DNA of 38,271 nucleotides from a virus, in IMG/VR virus record IMGVR_UViG_3300048587_000194, positions 1 to 38,271 of that record; one strand, written 5' to 3'. The notes beneath the pieces are model-generated. The model did not search any database. It saw nothing but the letters and a program-made list of their open reading frames with translations, and had not been told where the DNA came from. Positions 21,641 to 28,811 of this stretch are shown here, piece by piece. A program made the translations under genes and the position numbers. Numbering within the stretch: position 1 is the first letter of the stretch; each line of letters opens with the position of its first letter.

Positions 21641-21831
21641 AGATTGGGGAAGTGTGCTGGGCGGTGGTGGACATTCAAGACGAGATCGCCTGTGGCGACA
21701 TCGGGTATGCGAGCAAAGGTGATGCAATGGGTGCCGCGTGGAAGGCCGACCAGAGATGGCCCGACTATCGACCCCACCGCGTCGTCCGCGTGCGTCTCGT
21801 CGAAGCCCCCGAGCAGGAGGCCAGCAAATGA
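21637..21831 (+). CDS. MKIGEV-family accessory protein, copy 2
   Basis: 64 aa, ATGA overlap with copy 1. MKIGEVCWAVVDIQDEIACG and RPHRVVRVRLVEAPEQEASK align over the whole length with the preceding protein, showing tandem duplication. Unknown function. Confidence 0.6.
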   Translation: MKIGEVCWAVVDIQDEIACGDIGYASKGDAMGAAWKADQRWPDYRPHRVVRVRLVEAPEQEASK

Positions 21832-22241
21832 CCGAGCAGCACGACTACAAGGGGTTGGCGGCGTGGGCCGAGGGATACGCGGAGACTGAACGCCGGATGT
21901 TCGGACCCGACGAGCCTTCCGTCCGGTACTACAACAAAACCGCCGCCGCCCTCCGCTACGCCGAGGAGGTCATCGGGAAGTTGCCGGTGACGTCGGATGG
22001 GGTGACGATCGTTCCTGGGATGCGAGTGTTTCCCGAGATGTTGGCGGACTGGGAAGCGCCAGACGGAACGATCGTGAAGGACGAGGGTGGAATCGTGGAG
22101 AGGTACTTGGGCGTAGCCGTCCGCGACACACAAGGCGAGAAGGGACCGAACATCATCGAGTTGGGCGAGGACGAAATGGCAGGGCTCTACAGCACCCGCG
22201 AAGCCGCCCTCGCCGCCCGCAAGGAGACCAACCGTGAGTGA
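21828..22241 (+). CDS. Hypothetical accessory protein
   Basis: 137 aa, ATGA overlap. A helical N-terminal part (YKGLAAWAEGYAETERRMFG) precedes a beta-rich part with VTSDGVTIVPGMRVFPEM and a C-terminal STREAALAARKETNRE. That final motif (Y.t.eaAlaA...) is typical of small phage proteins which carry a KTREEA-type helix. No assigned function. Confidence 0.55.
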   Translation: MTEQHDYKGLAAWAEGYAETERRMFGPDEPSVRYYNKTAAALRYAEEVIGKLPVTSDGVTIVPGMRVFPEMLADWEAPDGTIVKDEGGIVERYLGVAVRDTQGEKGPNIIELGEDEMAGLYSTREAALAARKETNRE

Positions 22242-22475
22242 GAACCGAACGCCGGAGCCGTCCGGCCTGAGCAAGCTGAGCGTGGAGGCGAAGTTGAGCC
22301 CCACCCCCTCCCCCGATGAGGTAGAGGTGCGGATCGCGGTGGCGGTGGAGGGTTGTGGCGTATCGCCCAGCGGGATTGCATTCCCGTCGGCGGTGAAGTC
22401 TGGAACAAGCCGGGCGCGCTTGGCGACATCGCCCGCGACACCCTCGCCGCGATCGACAAGGATGTGGTCAAGTGA
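22234..22475 (+). CDS. VRIAVAV-module protein with probable -1 frameshift
   Basis: GTG start at 22234 behind AAGGAGACC. The first 40 residues contain GLSKLSVEAKLSPTPSPDE and VEVRIAVAV, shared with the proteins at 20106 and 13757. After about 22352 the annotated frame becomes Ser/Arg-rich and would run to 22704, overlapping the next gene by 230 nt. In the -1 frame the text reads EVWNKPGALGDIARDTLAAID and ends at TGA 22473-22475, giving the GTGA overlap seen at nearly every other junction. The gene therefore carries a one-base insertion, or uses a -1 shift, near 22340-22360. Confidence 0.55.
22266..22320 (+). repeat. 55-bp direct repeat, copy 2 of 2
   Basis: Matches 20243-20297 at 51 of 55 positions. 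Here the linker is joined to the VRIAVAV module instead of the zinc-ribbon protein domain. Confidence 0.8.
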
Positions 22476-22774
22476 ACGAACCTGTAAACTTGAGAATGAA
22501 TCTGTTTTTCACCAACGTGGGCGGGCACCCGCAGGAGGTGATGAAGCGGCTGGGCATCACCTACGAGATAGCCACCCCGCAGTCTCTGGTGGATCGGTGG
22601 TGGTTCTGGGGGTGCCGCAATGTGCCCGACGAACTGCCCGACTGGCTGACGGTCCTGCCGCTCAGTCCCCGCGAGGCCGTTGGACACGGATTGTCTATGG
22701 CTGACGCCCTGCGGCTAGAAGCAATGATGCCGTCCGCTTCGCATGATCAGGAGGAGCCGACCGATGGAAACTGA
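22472..22774 (+). CDS. Hypothetical accessory protein
   Basis: 100 aa, GTG start at 22472. Contains NLFFTNVGGHPQEVMKRLGI and a Trp-rich segment (SLVDRWWFWGCRNVPDELPD), then an Ala/Met-rich helix. No recognised family. The start was chosen from the GTGA overlap with the corrected end of the upstream gene. Confidence 0.55.
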   Translation: MNEPVNLRMNLFFTNVGGHPQEVMKRLGITYEIATPQSLVDRWWFWGCRNVPDELPDWLTVLPLSPREAVGHGLSMADALRLEAMMPSASHDQEEPTDGN

Positions 22775-23117
22775 CCTCAAGCCCTACATCACCGCAGCCC
22801 AGCAGATGAGCGAGGTGGTGGGGCGGAATCTCTTGGAGGGGATTGACGAGTTTGACGGTCATCTCATCATGGTGGCAAAGGACATCTTTCGGAAACCGCA
22901 GTTTCACGATGTGTATATCCCCGACCCCCTCGCCCTCCGCATCCTCCGCGACTGCCTGCGCGACTCCCTCACCCGCTGCCCCGCCGTGTTCTTCCAGCAG
23001 CACGGGACGCTCATCCACATCGTTGACCAGGCCGACCGCAACCAGACCGTCTACATCGGGGCGTCACTCGCCGACGCCGCCGACGCGGTGATTGCGAGGG
23101 TGGAGGGCAGGGGGTAG
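22764..23117 (+). CDS. Last gene of the early operon, hypothetical
   Basis: 117 aa from the ATG at 22764 behind AGGAGGAG. Helical start (PYITAAQQMSEVVGRNLLEG), a strand-like HDVYIPDPLALRILRDCLRD, and QADRNQTVYIGASLADAADA near the end. Soluble, unknown function. It is followed by a 250-nt structured non-coding region that separates the convergent early and late operons. Confidence 0.6.
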   Translation: METDLKPYITAAQQMSEVVGRNLLEGIDEFDGHLIMVAKDIFRKPQFHDVYIPDPLALRILRDCLRDSLTRCPAVFFQQHGTLIHIVDQADRNQTVYIGASLADAADAVIARVEGRG

Positions 23118-23243
23118 AATTGGGGGCCGGTGCCAAAACCGGCATGGAAGACCCCACGCCGGATGCGTCAAGGGCCGGCATTGCCGACCCGCCATGTGCG
23201 GGCGAGGTATTCGGGGCCGTCGGGAGACCGGCGGTCCCAGATT
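23118..23243 (+). other. Non-coding region with four consecutive hairpins
   Basis: No gene is visible. Hairpins: GCCGGT/ACCGGC (23126-23143, perfect 6 bp); GGG-C-CGGC/GCCG-A-CCC (23172-23190); CCCGC/GCGGG (23188-23202, alternative to the previous one); and GGGGCCGTCGG/CCGGCGGTCCC (23213-23238, 11 bp with GNRA loop GAGA). None has a T tract on the plus strand. They could act as a bidirectional transcription barrier between the convergent operons or form part of a larger RNA with the tRNA-like element that follows. Confidence 0.45.
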
Positions 23244-23365
23244 GCTGGTGAAGCGGTCCGGTGTACCGCAGCGAAGAGTAAGTAGCGGGGAGTAAGCGGC
23301 TTCACACCCGCCTCGGCGGCCCTTGGGTTCCCGATGCCCCACCCGGTTCGACTCCGGGCACCAGC
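23244..23365 (+). ncRNA. tRNA-like element with acceptor, D and T arms but no clear anticodon arm
   Basis: GCTGGTG (23244-23250) pairs perfectly with CACCAGC (23359-23365). GCGG-TCCGGTGTA-CCGC (23253-23269) has the shape of a D arm, two bases after the acceptor strand. CCCGG-TTCGACT-CCGGG (23342-23358) is an ideal T arm contiguous with the 3' acceptor strand. The 72 bases between do not give a normal 5-bp/7-nt anticodon arm, and no CCA is encoded. At 122 nt it is too long for a standard tRNA. It may be an aberrant or decayed tRNA, a tRNA carrying an insertion, or a tRNA-mimicking 3' end of the early transcript. Confidence 0.4.
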
Positions 23366-23367
23366 GT

Positions 23368-25125
23368 TCAGCCGTAGAACCCGGCCTGCGGAGAGCACCC
23401 ACAGTCCCCCCCGTTGAGCAACTTCCGCCGCTCCTCCTCCGGGTCGAAGCCCATCGCCGCAAGCATCCGGTCGCCCTCGGTCATGCCCGGGGACTCGGCC
23501 ACCGGGCGCGTCACCGGCCGCCCGCCCTCGCCCTGCTGCGGGCATGACTGGCACACCCGGCTGTCGTTCGACCCGCAGGGCGAGCCCGCGACGATCACCG
23601 CCCGGGGTGTCGCCGGGCCGGGATCTTCCGTCTCGGTCAGGCGGTAGTGGACCACGGTCGTGCAAATCGCCGACGCTGGGCACAGGGCGTTGGGCGTGAA
23701 ATCGGTCAGGATCACGCTGCTGTTCGACGGCGGAATGTTGGGGTTGATCTCCACCACCACCGTCTTGGGGTAGCCCGCCGCCACCCCCGTGTCGCGACAA
23801 CGGGTGGCGACCCGGAACTGGCCCGACGGCGGGGGAGGCAGGCACGCCGGGTCGTCACACCCGTCGAAGGTGCCGACCGGAACCTCGGGATCGCCCGGCC
23901 CGATCAGGCTCGTCAGGCGGTAGCACCGCAGGCCGTCCGGACGCGGCAACAGCACTCCGAACGGGAGCGGGTCTAGCCCGGCCGTCGCCACCGTCGCCCG
24001 GTCCGCCGGATCGTCACAGGCGATCGCCAAGGCCGCCTCGGGGCATTCCTCCAGCAACGCATCGACATCGGGGTTGGCGGTGTCCACAAAGAACCACCGG
24101 GCCGTGTATTCGCTGGTCAGCGTCCCGGTGTCGCCCGTCGGCCCCGTCCGGCTCCGCGTCTCCGTGGCCGAGGTGACCACCACCGATTCGCCGAACAGGT
24201 GGTCCCAGGTCAGGGTGCCGTTCGCCGTGTTCGCGCTCCCGCTGGCGCAGGCGGCTCCGTACACGGCGGTGTTGGTCAGGTTCTCCGCCGTCTGCTCATC
24301 CGGGTCCGTCACGTCGCCGGACACCGGCACGATCGGCCCGTGCGTGAACGTCGGCTGGTGGAACGTGCCCGCCGGTGAGCCGTTGCCGTCGTAGTTGAAC
24401 CACAGGGGGGCACCGAACAGCCCCGTGTCCGCCTCGGTCAGCGTCCGGAGGTAGTTGATGCTGACCGTCCGCAGGGCGCAGGTGGGCGAGCCGGGAATCT
24501 GAACCTCGGCCGTGCCGACGATGCTGACCGTGACCCGCGAGGAAACCACGGTGCCGGTGACCAGATCCAGAACCGCCCACCCCTCGGCCGAGCGAGTGCT
24601 GGTCCGCCGGGCCGTCCGGTACGAGCCGGGCGAACAGGAGAACCGGTTGGTCACATCCAGCGTCAGCCGCCAGTTGACCCGGGTGAGCAGGTAGCGCGTG
24701 CAGTAGTACCTCGCGTCAGCGTTGCAGGTGGCGTAGGTGAACTGGACCGTCCCCGGCGGGCAGGGGCAGCCGCCGAACGGCGGGGGCTCGCCACAGGCCG
24801 CGTCCGAGCAGTCGTCGTAGAAGGCGTCGGGGTACTGCGTCAGGACGGTCCCGTCGGGACGGTCGCCCGCGTACGACCCCCCTACGCGGTAGCAGGTGGA
24901 CCCGAACCGGTAGACCGGGTGGAGGATGCCGTCCGCCGCCACCAGGAGCCCGCGGGACGCCCACCGGACCGTCGCGGGTGTCGGGCAGACGCAGGGGATG
25001 AGCTGCACCCAGCAGGACTCGCCGATGGGCGGCTCATCGCACACGCACGGAGCCCCGCCCTCGGAGGTCACCAGCCGACCCCCGACGATGCACAGGCGGC
25101 CGTCCTTGACGATCAGGCGGCTCAC
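23368..25125 (-). CDS. Cysteine-rich tail tip / host-recognition protein
   Basis: 585 aa with 29 cysteines, exceptional for a tail protein. A short module appears twice: CYRV...YDDCSDAACGEPPPFGGC at about 78-119 and CYRL...FDGCDDPACLPPPPSG at about 400-435. Between them lies a long beta-rich domain (about 120-340) of tail-like character (TLTWDHLFGESVVVTSATET). The end is helical and acidic (MLAAMGFDPEEERRKLLNGG) and closes with CGCSPQAGFYG. It is the last gene of the late operon and starts by ATGA overlap. The position fits a tail tip or receptor-binding protein. Disulfide stabilisation outside the cell is inferred. Confidence 0.65.
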   Translation of the reverse strand: MSRLIVKDGRLCIVGGRLVTSEGGAPCVCDEPPIGESCWVQLIPCVCPTPATVRWASRGLLVAADGILHPVYRFGSTCYRVGGSYAGDRPDGTVLTQYPDAFYDDCSDAACGEPPPFGGCPCPPGTVQFTYATCNADARYYCTRYLLTRVNWRLTLDVTNRFSCSPGSYRTARRTSTRSAEGWAVLDLVTGTVVSSRVTVSIVGTAEVQIPGSPTCALRTVSINYLRTLTEADTGLFGAPLWFNYDGNGSPAGTFHQPTFTHGPIVPVSGDVTDPDEQTAENLTNTAVYGAACASGSANTANGTLTWDHLFGESVVVTSATETRSRTGPTGDTGTLTSEYTARWFFVDTANPDVDALLEECPEAALAIACDDPADRATVATAGLDPLPFGVLLPRPDGLRCYRLTSLIGPGDPEVPVGTFDGCDDPACLPPPPSGQFRVATRCRDTGVAAGYPKTVVVEINPNIPPSNSSVILTDFTPNALCPASAICTTVVHYRLTETEDPGPATPRAVIVAGSPCGSNDSRVCQSCPQQGEGGRPVTRPVAESPGMTEGDRMLAAMGFDPEEERRKLLNGGDCGCSPQAGFYG

Positions 25126-25946
25126 AGGGGAATCATGCCGCCTTCAACTTGCTTCGCACCGTAGATCGGGGCTCGGTTGGTGGTCGCCACCGAGGGCGAG
25201 TCCACGAACCGGGTGCCGAACCAGGTCCACGAAGTCGCGCCCGGGGTGAACGCACGCCGGGCCTGGCTGAAATCGTGGATGCCGCCTCGGTTGGTGATCG
25301 TGGGGGTGGCCCCGGCGATGTGGATCAGCCGCCCGCCGTAGGTTTGGATCGCGGTCCCGCTGATCGTGGCCGAATCGTTCGGGTCGTAGTAGACGAGAGC
25401 GTTCCCGGTGACGATCAGGGTGGTCACGGCCCGACGGATGGTCCACACGCCCCCGGAGATGACGAGGGAGGTGATCGCGGTGGCGTTGTATTCGATCGTC
25501 CCCGACCCGCCCGACGCCACCATGTTGGTGACGACCGTGGACTCGTTGACATTCAGCACGCCCCGGGACACGGTGACATTGGTGAAGGTGCCGCCGGTGA
25601 AGTAGTTGGCCCCGTTGGTGATGTAGGCGTTGTTGATGACCCCTTCATCGCCGCCGGCCTTGAGGTAGACCGTGACATTGCCATCGTTGGCAAAGAAGGC
25701 GTCCGACGAGTTGTCGATGTCCACGGTGAACGAGCCGGCCCCATTGCCGCCGATCTGGCCGGCGGTCGCGCCCGCCTTGATCCAGAACGATTCGAGGCCC
25801 TCGGTGAAGCCGGACTGGTCAAGGCCGGTCGCCACGACGTCGAACGGGTACTCGATGATCGCGTCGTCCGTGTCCGCCAGCGCACCGCCGGACCACGCCG
25901 GGGACGCGAAGGTGGTGGAGCCTTCAGCAAGATACTTGGTCGCCAT
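25122..25946 (-). CDS. Beta-helix-like minor tail protein
   Basis: 274 aa. Short regular strand-turn units rich in G, N, T and V (ITNGANYFTGGTFTNVTVSR, GVLNVNESTVVTNMVASGGS) suggest a parallel beta-helix over about residues 85-220, preceded by an N-terminal beta region (KYLAEGSTTFASPAWSGGAL). The ATG has an AAGGGG ribosome site. It sits between tail tip genes and is probably a virion tail component or spike. There is no enzymatic motif. Confidence 0.6.
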   Translation of the reverse strand: MATKYLAEGSTTFASPAWSGGALADTDDAIIEYPFDVVATGLDQSGFTEGLESFWIKAGATAGQIGGNGAGSFTVDIDNSSDAFFANDGNVTVYLKAGGDEGVINNAYITNGANYFTGGTFTNVTVSRGVLNVNESTVVTNMVASGGSGTIEYNATAITSLVISGGVWTIRRAVTTLIVTGNALVYYDPNDSATISGTAIQTYGGRLIHIAGATPTITNRGGIHDFSQARRAFTPGATSWTWFGTRFVDSPSVATTNRAPIYGAKQVEGGMIPL

Positions 25947-25958
25947 TGGTCAATCCCC

Positions 25959-26291
25959 TTATGGGCTGGTGGTCTGAGCGGGCCGCGCCCGTGCGAAGAG
26001 GTGGAGAACGCCGTCGTTGCCGGCCTGAGCCGTGGTCACGACGGGATAGCCGTACGAGATGTGCGAGATATCGAGGTAGCCCACGGTCCCGTCCATCGTC
26101 AGGGCCGTGCCCCCGCTGGGCGGGCTGTCTGCCAGCGTGACGGACTCCCGCAGTGTGACGACGCCGGTGAGGCTGCCGGTCCCGCTGCCCCGCTTGAAGC
26201 GGTAGTGGAGATCGTCGTAGGCCCGGAGGTCGATGGGTCCGTACTGCTTGCCAAGCGTGGCGAGGTCGATTTCGATGCTGGTTTCCATCAT
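25959..26291 (-). CDS. Small minor tail protein
   Basis: 110 aa from the ATG at 26291, which overlaps the upstream stop as ATGA. A TTG two codons earlier is possible. Sequence METSIEIDLATLGKQYGPID followed by beta-rich segments and a Pro-rich end. It occupies the minor tail region downstream of the tape-measure gene. No domain recognised. Confidence 0.55.
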   Translation of the reverse strand: MMETSIEIDLATLGKQYGPIDLRAYDDLHYRFKRGSGTGSLTGVVTLRESVTLADSPPSGGTALTMDGTVGYLDISHISYGYPVVTTAQAGNDGVLHLFARARPAQTTSP

Positions 26292-26584
26292 GTGCAAGCC
26301 CCCGCGTTAGGGAGTTCGGAGGTGGTGATGAACGCACGGAGCGAACCCGGCGTGCCGATCACATGGACTTCAACGGGTGCGCCGACCGCGAACGGGACCA
26401 GGTTGAGCGTCGGGAAGGGGGTGGACCATCGGCGGGTCGGGTCGGGGGCCACACCCTCCATCTTCACGATGCCGCCCGGAGCGTTGATGCCCACGGTGTA
26501 GGTGTGGTCACGCCCCGGCTGCTCCGACGAGCGGGCCAGAATCGTGGCCGAATAGAGCCCTTGTCTGAGCGACCGCCCGAACAT
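26288..26584 (-). CDS. Small minor tail protein
   Basis: 98 aa from the ATG at 26584, which shares its A with the upstream TGA. An earlier in-frame start at 26611 would overlap the preceding gene by 28 nt. Beta-rich: RQGLYSATILARSSEQPGRD, then VGAPVEVHVIGTPGSLRAFI. Probably a virion tail component by position. No recognised family. Confidence 0.55.
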   Translation of the reverse strand: MFGRSLRQGLYSATILARSSEQPGRDHTYTVGINAPGGIVKMEGVAPDPTRRWSTPFPTLNLVPFAVGAPVEVHVIGTPGSLRAFITTSELPNAGACT

Positions 26585-27546
26585 CACGAAATCCCCGGCA
26601 AGGTCTGCCATCCGGTCGGGTCAGAGCGGTAGACCGAGATGAAGTCGATGAGCGGCGGCTGCTCGGCGTCTGCGACATTCGGGTACACCCGGACATTCTG
26701 GTACGGCCGGATCGCGTACTCGTTGTCCTGACAGACCAGAGCGGCCGTGAACAGGGGCAGGCCGTTGATCGTGACCGGGTTGCGGAAGTGGAGCCCGTTG
26801 GCGCTGACGCCGGGCGTCCCCCCGGGTCCGTAGGTGTTCCGAACCCCCGGGTCGAACTCCCATGTGTACTGCACCTCCCACCGGGCGGGCTCGCCGGGCT
26901 GGCCGGTCGGTGCGTTGGGCGGTACGGTCTGCGTCCGCTGTTTGATGAACCGGGGCCGGAACAGGTAGGGCTGCCCGTTGAAGGTGTGCAGGCGGTTCTC
27001 CTGCGCCCGGATCGCGGCGAACTGCGAGAAGAACCCCGGGACCGTCAGGCCCTCGGGGAACTCGCCGGAGAGGACCGCCGTGAAGGTGTGTACGCTGATC
27101 TCGATTTCGTACTGGTTCTCGTCGGCGTCCCACACAAACTGCGTCACGGGGTTGTCCCCGGGCACTTCGATCTGGCGGAGTTGGAACGCCGGGATCTGCA
27201 CCTTCTTGGTGCTGCTGCTGATTTCGAGGCTGACGAAATCGCCGGCCAGAATGTCCACGGGCGGGCGGGCCACGCCGCCGCCCTGGTTCGGCTCGTATGC
27301 CCATGTCGCCACCTGAGTCCGGCCCTCGGACGCGAAGGTGACGCGGGTAGCGAACAGGTTGGGGATCTCGGGGTGGGAAGCGCCGAGGGTGGGGTAGCCA
27401 GCGGCAGAGTATGCCATAGCCTGCGGGCGCGTGACCCCACCCCCGGCGTCGTCGCGGATGCGGTACTGGTCGGTGGCCGAGTTGGAGCCGCCGCGTTCGA
27501 TGTTGGTCTGCGAGCCGAACAGCAGGCGGGTGTGTTGCAGCGCCAT
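26584..27546 (-). CDS. Tail protein downstream of the tape measure (distal-tail-like)
   Basis: 320 aa, TGATG overlap with the tape-measure-like gene. Beta-rich throughout, with DFVSLEISSSTKKVQIPAFQ, YEIEISVHTFTAVLSGEFPE and RWEVQYTWEFDPGVRNTYGP. Position directly after the tape measure is where siphoviruses encode the distal tail protein, so I infer a tail-tip hub role. There is no sequence motif to prove it. Confidence 0.55.
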   Translation of the reverse strand: MALQHTRLLFGSQTNIERGGSNSATDQYRIRDDAGGGVTRPQAMAYSAAGYPTLGASHPEIPNLFATRVTFASEGRTQVATWAYEPNQGGGVARPPVDILAGDFVSLEISSSTKKVQIPAFQLRQIEVPGDNPVTQFVWDADENQYEIEISVHTFTAVLSGEFPEGLTVPGFFSQFAAIRAQENRLHTFNGQPYLFRPRFIKQRTQTVPPNAPTGQPGEPARWEVQYTWEFDPGVRNTYGPGGTPGVSANGLHFRNPVTINGLPLFTAALVCQDNEYAIRPYQNVRVYPNVADAEQPPLIDFISVYRSDPTGWQTLPGIS

Positions 27547-28559
27547 CAGAACCTCCGATTCCGGTCTATGGCGGCAGTCTGACGATCAATGGCTGCGGCA
27601 ACCTGATCGACGCCGGTGAAGTCGAATCCAAAGGAAGACCGCATCCGTTCCTGAATCCGACGGATGGCGTCCTCCATCTCCTTCTCGTAAGCCGCAGCGC
27701 CCTTCTTAGCCTCGTCTTCAAGAAGCTTCACTCGCATCTGGTGGAGGCTGGTGACAGCCGAACGCATCGCCTCGAATCGGAAGTTGTCCGACCCGCCGAA
27801 CGCCCGGTCGTATGCCTTCTCAGCCTCAGCGATCTCGGCAAGATTCGCGGCGTGAGCGGACTGCTCAATCTGGCGGCGAAGCTCAACAGCGTCCGCAATC
27901 CTGCCCTCAGCTTCCAGCCGAGCAGCTTGCATCTCCAAGACCTGATCCATGATCGCGGCGGTCTCGATCGACATCTCCCGGTTGGCCCGCTGTTGAGCCT
28001 TCCGGTTTTCTTCGATCGCATTGCGCCGCAACTCCGCGAACACAGATTGAGCCCTAGCAATGGACTTCTCCGCGTCTTCGGAACCACGAATCAGCGTTTG
28101 AACCAACCCGGAGAACTTGGTCGGATCTGCGCCCTCCTCAAACACCTTCAGTATGTTGTTGGTGGCCTCTCGCTGTTGGTCGTTCAGGTCCGCAAGGGTC
28201 TGAGCAAGGTCCGTCAGACCGCTTCGACGGAGTTGATTCGCCTTACGCTCGGCCTGCGAAAACGCATCGTCCATCGACTTGCGGAGCCGGTCGCCAGCGC
28301 CCGCCATGTCGATGATGGCCTTGGTAGCCCGCAAGACAGCCCCGACGAACAGTGCCGGGATGAACAGCTTGGACAGGACTTCCTGAAGCCGCGTCGCCCT
28401 GTTCGCTGTGTCTTCAAAGGACTTGGAGAACTTCTTGCCCGACTTATCGGCGGCATCGCCGACCTTGTGCGTAGTCTGTTCGGCTTCCTTCACCGTCCTG
28501 TTCAGGTGGGAGGCGTCTCCTTTGATCTCAACTGTTGCACGGCCAATTGGATCTGTCAT
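27546..28559 (-). CDS. Tape-measure-like tail protein (short)
   Basis: 337 aa, GGAGATAGAG ribosome site. Residues 1-60 are polar and helical (VEIKGDASHLNRTVKEAEQT), typical of tape-measure N-termini. A hydrophobic helix, LFIPALFVGAVLRATKAIID, lies at about 65-85, and long coiled coils follow (NRKAQQRANREMSIETAAIM; ARLEAEGRIADAVELRRQIE). If it sets tail length at the usual 1.5 angstrom per residue the tail would be only about 50 nm. The usual overlapping chaperone genes between tail tube and tape measure are missing, and a plus-strand cassette is there instead. Confidence 0.6.
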   Translation of the reverse strand: MTDPIGRATVEIKGDASHLNRTVKEAEQTTHKVGDAADKSGKKFSKSFEDTANRATRLQEVLSKLFIPALFVGAVLRATKAIIDMAGAGDRLRKSMDDAFSQAERKANQLRRSGLTDLAQTLADLNDQQREATNNILKVFEEGADPTKFSGLVQTLIRGSEDAEKSIARAQSVFAELRRNAIEENRKAQQRANREMSIETAAIMDQVLEMQAARLEAEGRIADAVELRRQIEQSAHAANLAEIAEAEKAYDRAFGGSDNFRFEAMRSAVTSLHQMRVKLLEDEAKKGAAAYEKEMEDAIRRIQERMRSSFGFDFTGVDQVAAAIDRQTAAIDRNRRF

Positions 28560-28562
28560 ACT
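28535..28562 (+). promoter_or_regulatory. Promoter of the plus-strand lipoprotein cassette
   Basis: TTGCAC (28535-28540), a 16-bp spacer and CATACT (28557-28562). The same -35 hexamer TTGCAC is found in the predicted capsid promoter on the other strand. The start point would be about 28569, just ahead of the AGGGAG ribosome site of the lipoprotein gene at 28585. It overlaps the start codon of the opposite-strand tape-measure gene. Confidence 0.5.
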
Positions 28563-28584
28563 CTATCTCCAGGGAGATTCCTCA

Positions 28585-28806
28585 ATGAAGATGAAGCTGA
28601 CAATTGTCGCCGCCCTGATCCTGCTGACCGGGTGTGGCAGTGACGACCGCGTAGCCGAACTTGAGAGGCAAGTCGCCGAGCAAGAGGCTGTGATGATGGA
28701 TATGGCGAAGTGGATGCGGGACAGCACGGCGGAAGCGATGAAACTGCGCTCAGAACTTGACCACCTTCGGAGAGAGGTTGAGCTCTACCAGATGAGCGAG
28801 CGGTAG
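28585..28806 (+). CDS. Lpp-like small coiled-coil lipoprotein
   Basis: 73 aa, AGGGAG ribosome site. A lipoprotein signal, MKMKLTIVAALILLTGCGSD with Cys17, is followed by an uninterrupted heptad-repeat helix (DRVAELERQVAEQEAVMMDM; LKLRSEL-type segment to ELYQMSER). Size and design recall Braun's lipoprotein and phage outer-membrane spanins or superinfection-exclusion lipoproteins. It is encoded against the direction of the surrounding tail genes and has its own promoter, so expression in the lysogen is likely. The C-terminus is Arg, not the Lys that Lpp uses for peptidoglycan linkage. Confidence 0.7.
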   Translation: MKMKLTIVAALILLTGCGSDDRVAELERQVAEQEAVMMDMAKWMRDSTAEAMKLRSELDHLRREVELYQMSER

Positions 28807-28811
28807 TCTCG

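Noticed and set aside
23244-23365. Calling the tRNA-like element a standard tRNA gene
   Set aside because: Acceptor, D and T arms fit, but the length is 122 nt and no 5-bp anticodon stem with a 7-nt loop can be placed, so no isotype can be given.
25149-26501. 450-codon plus-strand open frame opposite minor tail genes
   Set aside because: Low-complexity Gly/Arg/Val/Asp product spanning four minus-strand genes with good starts and overlaps. Shadow frame.
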